From a virus, in the IMG/VR virus record IMGVR_UViG_3300025120_000103, positions 1 through 46,813 of that record: a stretch of DNA of 46,813 nt; one strand, given 5' to 3'. Of this stretch, positions 28,801-35,011 are shown piece by piece (the stretch's first letter is position 1; every line of letters starts with the position of its first letter). The notes under the pieces were generated by a model. That model did no database searches and was not told the DNA's origin. It was given only the letters and a program-made list of their open reading frames with translations. The position numbers and the translations under genes are program-made.

Positions 28801-30621
28801 GTTGGTTATGCTGGTTCAGCAACTGCTCAAATGACTATCACTAATGCTGGTGTTGGTTATACTCCATCTGCTGCTGGTCAACACTTCTCATATGCTGGTG
28901 TTGCTCTTACATCTGTCACAGGATTTGGTCTTAATGCAACAGCAGACATTACAGTTGTAGATGGTGTTGCAATTGGTGCCACTATTAATGTTGGTGGAGT
29001 TGGATATGCACTTGGTGATGTTCTTACACCAATCAGTGTTGGTACTCTTGAACTTGGTTCAGGTATGCAACTGTCAGTATCTACTATTCTTGGTCAGAAT
29101 ACACTGATTGTAGATAATGTCCAAGGCAACTATCTACCAAGTTCTAGTAATAGAATGGAGTTCATCAATGGTGCTGGTATCACTACTGAACTCAACTATG
29201 ATGCTGGTGGTGATGTCATTGCACTGAACCCAATCAATGTCACAAGTCAAGGTGACTACATGAAGATCTTCCAGAGAAACCATGGTCTATACTCCAATGT
29301 AGATAGAGTACAAATCAAGGGTGTATCTAGTGATGTTATTCCTTCCACTCTTGCAACCCCATATGACTTTGATGCTACAACATTCCTTACTCTTGAAGGA
29401 ACAGGTGAGTATGCACAGTTTGAGGGTGTTGGTGTTGCTGGTACTAACCCAGGTTACATCAGAATTAATGAAGAAATCATTAGTTACACTGGTGTCAATG
29501 GTAGAACACTGACTGGCATTACAAGAGGTATTGATAACACTATTGTTGCATCTCACTCTAAGGGAGAGACTGCTGAGAAATATGAACTTAATGGTGTATC
29601 ATTGAGAAGAATTAATAGACCACATCTTCTTTCTAATGTTACTGCAAATGAGTTAAGTGAAGCACCAATTGGTGTTGATTACTACTATCTAAATGTAAGA
29701 ATGAATGCTCAGGGAGCAAACAGAGCACCTGGCAATGTTGCAGGATTTGCACCACTGTATTTCAATGAGAGAGCAGTTGGTGGTGGTCCAAATGCACAAG
29801 CAAATTACAACTTACCATTCTCACTTTGTAATCCCAAGATTACAAATGTCACTCCATTTGGAACAAATATTATTCCACAGGTCAGAACAATTTCTGCATC
29901 TAGTGTGTCTGGTAATCAAGAGTCTTACAATGATGAAGGATTCCAACAGGTCACTCTGTTTGATAAGAACTACTTTAGTTCTTTGAGACAAGTTGCCTCA
30001 CCACAAAATGAATCACAAATTCTTGCATCTCAGACATTCCCTGGCAATAAGTCCTTCTCTATGAATATGGACTTAACCACTCAAAATAGAAGACTAAGTC
30101 CTGTCATTGACCTTGATAGTTGCAGTGTTGTATTCACCTCCAATAGAATTAATGCTCCTATTACTGATTATGCCAATGATTTTAGAGTTAATGGTCTTGA
30201 GGATGACCCAAATAGATTTGTATATGTGTCTAAGAATGTAGTTCTTGAAAATCCTGCAACTTCACTGCAAGTTGTACTTGATGCATATGTATCAACCTAT
30301 GGTGATGTCAGAGTATTTTATGCTTTGAATCAAGACACTAAACCAAATGAGACAATCTTTATTCCTTTCCCAGGACACAGAAATATTGCTCCAAATGGTT
30401 CTATCATTGACCTCTCTTCTAACAATGGCACATCAGATGTGAAGGTTCCTAAGATTGACTCTTATCAACCTGAACCATCTGTTAACTTGTTTAAAGAGTA
30501 CAAGTTTACTATTGATGAACTTGTTCCATTCAAGTCATTTAGAATTAAGATTATTGGTACATCAACTGACCAATCAAATCCTGTTCTCCTTAGAAACCTT
30601 AGAGGTATTGCATTAGCCTAA
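22867..30621 (+). CDS. Giant DUF4815-type baseplate/fibre protein (2584 aa)
   Basis: The N-terminus (NVAPYFDDFDSQQNYYKVLY, then PGFPVQARELTGMQSILQNQ and FFKEGAKVIPG) is the DUF4815 signature of marine and other large-phage virion proteins. Four S-G-A/V-x-A repeats occur in the first half (e.g. ITGQTSGVTAKV near residue 100, ESSGATGF near 493, GSQSGAKAMF near 880). Residues ~1697-1747 are an unusual T-N-I/V-T-N-rich stretch, followed by a proline hinge (PPRPPAPPDPDP) and a DPLAQTFFVD domain. Two G-Y repeats follow near residues 1995-2065 and an EEIISY/ITRGIDNTI repeat near 2200. The protein is probably a large fibre or baseplate-periphery component. Its stop overlaps the next start (TAATG). 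Exact T4 counterpart unclear; gp10-like position is a guess. Confidence 0.75.
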   Translation: MPQETNLNVAPYFDDFDSQQNYYKVLYKPGFPVQARELTGMQSILQNQVEEMGNHFFKEGAKVIPGDLTYVQNFYCIQIQSEFLGVPVGIYLDQIVGATITGQTSGVTAKVVKVLSNDDSERGVYTLYINYENTGSSSEEISEFLSNEILISNKNITYATTFISAGEGFCTTITQNASAVGSAMFIADGVYFLRGYMVNVPAQTLILDQYNNTPSYRIGLDVVEEIVSSDIDQSLNDNAQGFNNFTAPGADRLRITATLSKKGLNSFNESNFVQLSTIENGNLRTIITGTEYNFLGDELASRTFDESGHYYIKEYVATVKESLNNNQGNRGLFLKNQVTTQGNVPAPDLGVYKVSPGKAYVKGYEVENISPSLIDFQKPRTTKVLKDQGINFGFGPTLAVNRVFGSPTIGINTSNSVSLRDTRMSATQDQASGEEIGVARIYDFALEGGSYDALVPDLNKWDLSLYDVQTFTNITVNEPVTLSNSVYIKGESSGATGFLRSNVSAGTAITAYQVNGDFFKGERLLFNGLVDDARYVTNSINYSLSDVRSIYSKVGVTTFTADTVQVGGFNFGNASVTGQNASNQSFITVSADPNFSFVGLVTTNNLIQYSRPDFDIVSYAKVVGVSRTNFTIEAVTSTANVNSGALPTSTEQVGSVQIIGASGVGNAGSGNITDNESIYSAFPKKNINSVNLLGSNLVIRRQYSVSITNGATTPIDCEAKEIFLAFDEERYTLIRSDGSTEVLTPDKFVYLNGSTTLQIRGLGSNAVNCKLITTIRKSEIKSKVKLKATAKSIVVDKSNSVGSGIGTTTLNDGLVYGDYPFGTRVQDEIISLNTPDVVTILGVYESQNTDNADSPHMTTSQMDGITNTTNDLIIGEIVIGSQSGAKAMFVGKKTDTSIFFVYLNKTTFKNTEVVNFESSSVNAIAGAVSLGSKNITKDFRFNNGQKGGFYDYARIVRKGTAGKPARKLKIFFTSAYYENSDQGDITTANSYTNFNYTTEIGSVNGRRNTDIIDARPRVNDYSVAQGSRSPLEFYGRDFLDANGGTSQSSKHIIASDESMTLGYDYFLPRADRLYLTKDSGIQLVSGTPDDQPRLPDGINGALNIANIFLPAYLYKTSDAKINFVEHKRFQMSDISKLEQRIKNLEYYTSLSALENNTLNSFVEDANGLNRFKSGVFVDNFSSLEPQDTSIGVRNAIDTRNGVLRPSHYTTSVNLQLGTTAVTGIGTVSDANQDSDFAEVVGINVRKTGRVLTLNYQDEAWLKQPYATRIESVTPFLIQFWQGEVEMTPDVDVWIDVNRVEVNNVMMEGSFQGISEALGAEVSTTEDGVRLGVSPVIWNSWETVGVNVDMSMSNQQQFIQGGSDVISNGLLDNLFQGAEVGINQIVDASDTVVNNINATGGVTLDQQRTGSQFTVNEVINTESLGDRIVRRDLIHFMRSRNISFKGTRLKPFTRVYSFFDDVDVTAFSVPKLIEIEMVHGTFVPGENCSGVVDDGGSAIISSASVPSINFRIANANHKYGPYNNPTDVYDSNPYNRNNTIASVYSESSSILNIDTFSLASQDFPQYDGFIGNGMVLTGSISGAQAKIKSVRLKSDRVGTVLGSFKVPDGGNPANPVFETGRSRFRLTSSPINNLTSGATTTAAEATFYSQGDVDTTQQTTLSVRNATVEQTDISQVRALSDVAISNNIAVESGFDVVTNIDQDVTNITNEFITNEITEITNITEVTNVTNEITNVTNVFNTTNVTQVVRPPRPPAPPDPDPLAQTFFVDDQSGIFVTKVDLFFQAKDSNIPFLFEIREVSLGTPTTTALPFSKVSVDPDQISLSDDGTVATTVTLQSPVYLNGLTEYALVLLSHSTEYKVWTSRFGEADVRSSSRESGQILVTEQPLLGSLFKSQNASVWTPSQYEDLKFNMYVASFASSGNCTFYNPNLPEDVAKIEPTGVTMLPRQARIGIGTTVNDPDIQLGNRITQRNNDVSGVLVGYAGSATAQMTITNAGVGYTPSAAGQHFSYAGVALTSVTGFGLNATADITVVDGVAIGATINVGGVGYALGDVLTPISVGTLELGSGMQLSVSTILGQNTLIVDNVQGNYLPSSSNRMEFINGAGITTELNYDAGGDVIALNPINVTSQGDYMKIFQRNHGLYSNVDRVQIKGVSSDVIPSTLATPYDFDATTFLTLEGTGEYAQFEGVGVAGTNPGYIRINEEIISYTGVNGRTLTGITRGIDNTIVASHSKGETAEKYELNGVSLRRINRPHLLSNVTANELSEAPIGVDYYYLNVRMNAQGANRAPGNVAGFAPLYFNERAVGGGPNAQANYNLPFSLCNPKITNVTPFGTNIIPQVRTISASSVSGNQESYNDEGFQQVTLFDKNYFSSLRQVASPQNESQILASQTFPGNKSFSMNMDLTTQNRRLSPVIDLDSCSVVFTSNRINAPITDYANDFRVNGLEDDPNRFVYVSKNVVLENPATSLQVVLDAYVSTYGDVRVFYALNQDTKPNETIFIPFPGHRNIAPNGSIIDLSSNNGTSDVKVPKIDSYQPEPSVNLFKEYKFTIDELVPFKSFRIKIIGTSTDQSNPVLLRNLRGIALA

Positions 30622-30839
30622 TGAGCAACTATATTCCTGTTGAGGGTAGAGATGGTTTTTATAGAGACACCAAAACTGGTGCCATTGTTAATAGAAACCA
30701 TCTTGAATACCAATCTTACATTAAACAGAGACAAAAATTGACCTCTGACAAAGAGAGAATTAGTAATCTTGAGAATGATGTGAGTGATATAAAATCTATG
30801 TTAAATAACATCGTTGATTTATTACAAGACCATAAATAG
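30621..30839 (+). CDS. Small coiled-coil protein, 72 aa
   Basis: A 72-residue protein that starts within the stop of the giant DUF4815 gene (TAATG), so translation is coupled. The first ~40 residues (GRDGFYRDTKTGAIVNRNH) look like a short folded tag. Residues ~38-70 form a heptad-patterned helix (ISNLENDVSDIKSMLNNIVD), suggesting a coiled coil and oligomerisation. I recognise this type in T4-like marine phages. Function unknown; it is likely a small virion or assembly partner of the preceding giant protein. Its TAG stop overlaps the late promoter of gp13. Confidence 0.75.
   Translation: MSNYIPVEGRDGFYRDTKTGAIVNRNHLEYQSYIKQRQKLTSDKERISNLENDVSDIKSMLNNIVDLLQDHK
30831..30838 (+). promoter_or_regulatory. 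T4-type late promoter (CATAAATA)
   Basis: Seven of eight matches to TATAAATA, 24 bases before the gp13 ATG. It overlaps the last codon and stop of the 72 aa gene. Confidence 0.75.
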
Positions 30840-30861
30840 TCGTATTAGTAGTATCCTATAA

Positions 30862-31731
30862 ATGGCTAAGCCCACTTCAAGACAAGGATTAATAGATTAT
30901 TGCCTTAGGCAACTAGGAGCTCCTGTCTTGGAGGTTAATGTTGCTCAGGAACAGATTGAAGACCTTGTAGATGATGCAATCCAATACTTTAATGAGAGAC
31001 ACTTTAATGGTGTAACTCAGTTATATTTGAAGTACAAGATTACTGATGAAGATGTTGCTAGAGGAGAAGCAGGACCACCTGGTGCTAGAGGTAAGGGCCA
31101 AGCAGGTATTACCACAACATCAGTTACTAAAACTATTGTTGGCACTGCCACAACATTTAACTACTATGAGAATAGTAACTATATTCAACTACCAGAAAGT
31201 GTAGTTGGTGTAAACAAAGTATTTCAATACAGTGACTTAGTTGGCACTGGTATGTTCTCTATGAAGTACCAGTTGATGCTTAATGATGTCATGGGTCTCA
31301 ATGGTATGATGGCAGGAGGTGGATATGACCTCACTTCATACTCAATGACTATGAGTTATCTTGAGACAATGAACTTCTTGCTCAATACCCATAAGCAGAT
31401 TAGGTTTAATCAGAGAGCAAACAGGATGTACCTGGATATTGATTGGGGTAATTTGAAGGCAGGTAGATTTATAATTATTGACTGTTGGGGTGCTATGGAT
31501 CCAGCAACATATGATGGTGTCTGGAATGATGTATTCCTGAAAAAATATTTGACTGCTCTGATTAAAAAACAGTGGGGTCAAAATCTGATTAAGTTCCAAG
31601 GTGTCAAACTACCAGGTGGAATTGAATTCAATGGTAGACAAATTTATGATGATGCTATGGCAGACTTGGATAAAATCCAAGATCAGATGTTAAGCACTTA
31701 TGAACTACCACCTCTGGACCTTATAGGGTGA
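30862..31731 (+). CDS. gp13: Neck protein gp13
   Basis: A 289-residue homologue of T4 gp13 (309 aa), the head-completion protein that with gp14 forms the collar joining portal and tail. The conserved start TSRQGLIDYCLRQLGAP is followed by VAQEQIEDLVDDAIQYF (residues 27-43), both typical of the family. The C-terminus (DDAMADLDKIQDQMLSTYEL) also fits. Residues ~69-77 hold a short collagen-like run (GEAGPPGAR), an odd insert in a loop. gp14 follows after six bases and gp15 comes next, the standard neck order. Confidence 0.92.
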   Translation: MAKPTSRQGLIDYCLRQLGAPVLEVNVAQEQIEDLVDDAIQYFNERHFNGVTQLYLKYKITDEDVARGEAGPPGARGKGQAGITTTSVTKTIVGTATTFNYYENSNYIQLPESVVGVNKVFQYSDLVGTGMFSMKYQLMLNDVMGLNGMMAGGGYDLTSYSMTMSYLETMNFLLNTHKQIRFNQRANRMYLDIDWGNLKAGRFIIIDCWGAMDPATYDGVWNDVFLKKYLTALIKKQWGQNLIKFQGVKLPGGIEFNGRQIYDDAMADLDKIQDQMLSTYELPPLDLIG

Positions 31732-31737
31732 TTCCTC

Positions 31738-33210
31738 ATGCTGAATCCATTTTTCCTTAACGGTTCACAATCAGAACAAAGTTTAGTACAATCTCTTGTC
31801 AATGAACAACTGAGAATGTATGGTATTGAGGTGTACTATCTTCCTAGAAGATACCTCAAAACTAATAGCGTAATTAGAGAAGTAATCCAGTCTGAATTTA
31901 AAGATGCTTATCCAATTGAAGCATATTTGGATAACTATGAGGGATTTACTGGACAAGGATCTATACTGTCAAAATTTGGTATTGAGAATAGAGATGACTT
32001 ACAACTAATCATCTCAAAAGAAAGATTTGAAGATTATATCAGTCCATTACTTGCAAATATCCCTAATAGTAAATTAAGCACTAGACCCAAGGAAGGAGAC
32101 CTTATCTATTTCCCATTGGGTGATAGATTATTTGAGATTAAGTTTGTAGAACATGAGCAACCTTTCTATCAACTAAAGAAGACCTATGTCTATGAGTTAA
32201 GATGCGAACTCTTCAGATATGAGGATGAAGTTCTTGATACTAATGTTGAGGACATTGATGATGAGATTGCACAGATTGGTTATATGCAGACTTTGAGTCT
32301 GATTGGTGCTGGCACAACAGCAACAGCAGAAGCAACTGTATGTGCTAATGGTGCTGTCAGTCAGATTTATATTGGTAATATGGGTAGGAACTACTCATCT
32401 ACTCCTACTGTTGGTTTCTCATCTGCTCCTACTGGAGGAGTTACTGCTGAAGGTGTAGCAGCAGTATCTTATGAATATCCTGGATGTAAAGGTCAATCTG
32501 GAGTTGTCACTTCAATCTATATTACCAATGCTGGATGTGGTTATATCACACCTCCTTGGATTACATTATCAGGTGGAGGTGGTTCAGGATTTGCTGCTAC
32601 AACAGGCATCAGCACTGATGGTTCTATTATGCACATCACTGTCACTGATGGTGGTTCAGGTTATGTGATGGCACCTGCTGTATCTATTGGTCAATCTGCT
32701 GGTGTCTTCCCCACATTTGACAATACAACATACTCATTTGATACTAATCAATATACTTGGGATAGTGAGTATCCATCAGCAAGTAGAGATGCTGTGGCAA
32801 TCTCCACAATCAGCACTTCTGGTATTGTCACTGATGTATATGTCATTGATGGTGGTGAAGGATATGGAGCTGCACCTAAGGTATTCATTACACCTCCTAT
32901 GTCATTCTCAGAAGCAAATATTGGAGAAGGCACATTTAAATTTAATGAGATTGTGACTGGACAAACATCTAACACCACTGCAAGAGTTAAAGAGTGGAAT
33001 GCTGTTATAAATATTATGGAAGTGTCTATTGTTGATGGATATTTTGTAAGAGGTGAGGTACTTGTTGGTTCAGAATCAGGTGCAAGATATGTTATTGGAA
33101 GTACAGTGACAGATGATTTAGTCACTCCTTATGCACAAAATGATGTTATTGAGTCTGAGGCAGACAAGATTGTTGATTTCTCATCAGCAAACCCCTTTGG
33201 TATGCCCTAA
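31738..33210 (+). CDS. gp14: Neck protein gp14, with repeat insertion
   Basis: The first ~180 residues match the gp14 neck family (T4 gp14 is 256 aa): EQLRMYGIEVYYLPRRYLK near residue 29, EAYLDNYEGF near 61, STRPKEGDLIYFPL near 117, and FEIKFVEHEQPFYQL near 137. gp14 binds gp13 at the head-tail joint. The protein is 490 aa because residues ~184-440 carry four G-x-G-Y/GxNY beta repeats (~217, 264, 304, 378) and two S-G-A-type repeats (~405 and ~445), the same families found in gp7 and the DUF4815 protein. The C-terminal ~40 residues (DIVDFSSANPFGMP) resemble the usual gp14 end. The insertion may form surface domains on the neck. Confidence 0.9.
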   Translation: MLNPFFLNGSQSEQSLVQSLVNEQLRMYGIEVYYLPRRYLKTNSVIREVIQSEFKDAYPIEAYLDNYEGFTGQGSILSKFGIENRDDLQLIISKERFEDYISPLLANIPNSKLSTRPKEGDLIYFPLGDRLFEIKFVEHEQPFYQLKKTYVYELRCELFRYEDEVLDTNVEDIDDEIAQIGYMQTLSLIGAGTTATAEATVCANGAVSQIYIGNMGRNYSSTPTVGFSSAPTGGVTAEGVAAVSYEYPGCKGQSGVVTSIYITNAGCGYITPPWITLSGGGGSGFAATTGISTDGSIMHITVTDGGSGYVMAPAVSIGQSAGVFPTFDNTTYSFDTNQYTWDSEYPSASRDAVAISTISTSGIVTDVYVIDGGEGYGAAPKVFITPPMSFSEANIGEGTFKFNEIVTGQTSNTTARVKEWNAVINIMEVSIVDGYFVRGEVLVGSESGARYVIGSTVTDDLVTPYAQNDVIESEADKIVDFSSANPFGMP

Positions 33211-33213
33211 ATA
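33206..33213 (+). promoter_or_regulatory. T4-type late promoter (CCTAAATA)
   Basis: Octamer 22 bases before the gp15 ATG. The TAA at 33208-33210 is at the same time the gp14 stop codon. Confidence 0.6.
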
Positions 33214-33234
33214 AAGGTATATAAGTTTAAGATA

Positions 33235-34233
33235 ATGTTTGAGTATTTTTACAACGAGATCTTCAGATCTGTAATTATTGGATTTGGTTCTTTGTTTAAT
33301 GGGATTCAAGTCAAACACAAGGATGAGAATGATGACACTTTTAGTATCATCAAAGTTCCTCTTGCCTATGGACCTACACAAAAGTTCCTAGCAAGAATGG
33401 ATCAGAATCCTGATCTGAATCATCCAGTTCAGATGACACTACCAAGGTTGTCATTTGAGTTTACAAACTTGCAGTATGATCCCAGTAGAAAGTCTACTCA
33501 GACACAACAACTTGTATTGACTAATGAAGATGGAACAGAGACTAAGAAGTCTTATCTTCCAGTTCCTTACAATATGACAATCACTCTTACAGCATATACT
33601 AAACTGAATGATGATATGCTCCAAATTGTTGAGCAGATTGTGCCTTACTTTCAACCATCATATACCATCCCTATTAAGTTCCTTGGTAATTTGAAGGAAA
33701 GTACAAATGTCCCTATTGTGCTTGATGATATTGACATGACTGATGAGTATGAGGGAAACTTTGATACTAGAAGAGCACTTCTTTATACATTTACATTTAC
33801 TGCTAAGACATACGTATTTGGTCCTCTTGCAGATGTATCCAAGGATATCATCAAGAAAACTACTATTGGTTATATTGCTGGTTCCAAGTCTGGCAAGTAT
33901 GAAAGAGATGTTACCTATCAGGTCACACCTAGAGCACTCAAAGATTATGATGGCGTAGTTGCAACTCTGCTAGCAGAGAATGTTGATATGGTTGAGAATG
34001 TCATCAATGTAGATGATGGCACTAAGGTTAAGAAGAACACATACATCTATGTTGGTCAAGAGGAGATGTATGTAGAAGATGTAATTGATAATAAACTTGT
34101 AGTAAGAAGAGCACAGGACAAGACACCAATTCAGAACCATGTTCTGGGGTCTAAGGTCTACAACATCAATCAGGAAGATAATGTCAAGATTGAGGTTGGA
34201 GATGACTTTGGATTTGATGGTAATGTTTTCTGA
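33235..34233 (+). CDS. gp15: Tail sheath stabiliser / tail terminator gp15
   Basis: A 332-residue homologue of T4 gp15 (272 aa), the ring that caps tail tube and sheath and receives the neck. The start (FEYFYNEIFRSVIIGFGSLF) and the segment PRLSFEFTNLQYDPSRK (residues ~79-95) are family hallmarks, as is PVPYNMTITLTAYTK (~114-128). About 60 residues after ~270 (NVINVDDGTKVKKNTYIYVG) are an extra C-terminal part compared with T4. It lies between the neck genes and terminase small subunit in the expected order. Confidence 0.93.
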   Translation: MFEYFYNEIFRSVIIGFGSLFNGIQVKHKDENDDTFSIIKVPLAYGPTQKFLARMDQNPDLNHPVQMTLPRLSFEFTNLQYDPSRKSTQTQQLVLTNEDGTETKKSYLPVPYNMTITLTAYTKLNDDMLQIVEQIVPYFQPSYTIPIKFLGNLKESTNVPIVLDDIDMTDEYEGNFDTRRALLYTFTFTAKTYVFGPLADVSKDIIKKTTIGYIAGSKSGKYERDVTYQVTPRALKDYDGVVATLLAENVDMVENVINVDDGTKVKKNTYIYVGQEEMYVEDVIDNKLVVRRAQDKTPIQNHVLGSKVYNINQEDNVKIEVGDDFGFDGNVF

Positions 34234-34241
34234 GGTAACTT

Positions 34242-34667
34242 ATGGATAAGTATGAAAAGTTAAATGACACTTTTGATGTGGAACCTATCTCTTCAGATAT
34301 TGAAAAGGTGGAAGTCAAAAAAGAGATAGACAGATATAAGTCATCTGCTGAAGATATCAAAAAAGACTATGAATATACAAGAGGAAACTTGTACTCAATT
34401 ATTGAAAAAGGACAAGAGGCAATCAATGGCATTCTTGAGATTGCTCAAGAAAGTGAGATGCCAAGAGCATATGAGGTTGCAGGTCAGTTAATTAAAAATG
34501 TATCTGATGCCACTGACAAGTTGCTTGACCTTCAGAAAAAATTGAAGGATGTAAATGAGGAAGATAATAAAGGACCAACTTCAGTTACCAATAATGCATT
34601 ATTTGTAGGTTCTACTGCTGACTTACAGAAGATGTTGAAAAAGGTTAATCAAGACATAAATACTTAG
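34242..34667 (+). CDS. gp16: Terminase small subunit gp16
   Basis: A 141-residue, mostly helical, acidic protein of the gp16 family (T4 gp16 is 164 aa). It forms a ring that regulates DNA recognition and the gp17 ATPase. The central hairpin of helices with YEYTRGNLYSIIEKGQEAI (residues ~47-65) and SEMPRAYEVAGQLIKN (~72-87) is typical. The coiled-coil end (LLDLQKKLKD) and the terminal MLKKVNQDI also fit. The gene ends in the late promoter of the next gene. Unlike in T4, gp17 is not the next gene: three genes separate the two subunits. Confidence 0.92.
   Translation: MDKYEKLNDTFDVEPISSDIEKVEVKKEIDRYKSSAEDIKKDYEYTRGNLYSIIEKGQEAINGILEIAQESEMPRAYEVAGQLIKNVSDATDKLLDLQKKLKDVNEEDNKGPTSVTNNALFVGSTADLQKMLKKVNQDINT
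34655..34662 (+). promoter_or_regulatory. T4-type late promoter (CATAAATA)
   Basis: Seven of eight matches to TATAAATA, inside the last codons of gp16 and 17 bases before the next ATG. Confidence 0.65.
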
Positions 34668-34678
34668 AAAGCATTGAA

Positions 34679-35011
34679 ATGGCTGTACCAGCAATCAATA
34701 TCTCAATAGATAAAAGCACTTCTTTTTCACAAGATTTTATTGTGAAGAATAGTGACCAAACATCTATGAATTTAACTGGATATACTGCTACTTCAAAGAT
34801 TAGGAAGTATCCAGAAGACTCAACTTCTAATAATTTTACCTGTGGCATAACATCATCCACTGGTACTATAAAAGTTTCAATGGGTGCTTCTACTACTGCA
34901 TTGCTAGCAAGTGGTAGAAACTATTATGATATTATAATTACATCAGGAGTAGGAACTGTCACAAAAGTGTATGAAGGCACTGCAATGGTAACTGCTACTG
35001 TATCTGCATAA
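34679..35011 (+). CDS. Small beta-rich virion-type protein, 110 aa
   Basis: A 110-residue protein, all-beta in appearance, with an Ig-like or upper-baseplate-domain pattern. It starts AVPAINISIDKSTSFSQDF, has LTGYTATSKIRKYP near residues 32-45 and YYDIIITSGVGTVTKVYEGT near 82-101. This type is common in T4-like marine phages between the terminase genes. I know of no proven function; a virion decoration or fibre-adaptor role is an inference from the fold pattern. It ends in a TAATG overlap with the 906 aa fibre-like gene, so the two are probably made together. Confidence 0.7.
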   Translation: MAVPAINISIDKSTSFSQDFIVKNSDQTSMNLTGYTATSKIRKYPEDSTSNNFTCGITSSTGTIKVSMGASTTALLASGRNYYDIIITSGVGTVTKVYEGTAMVTATVSA

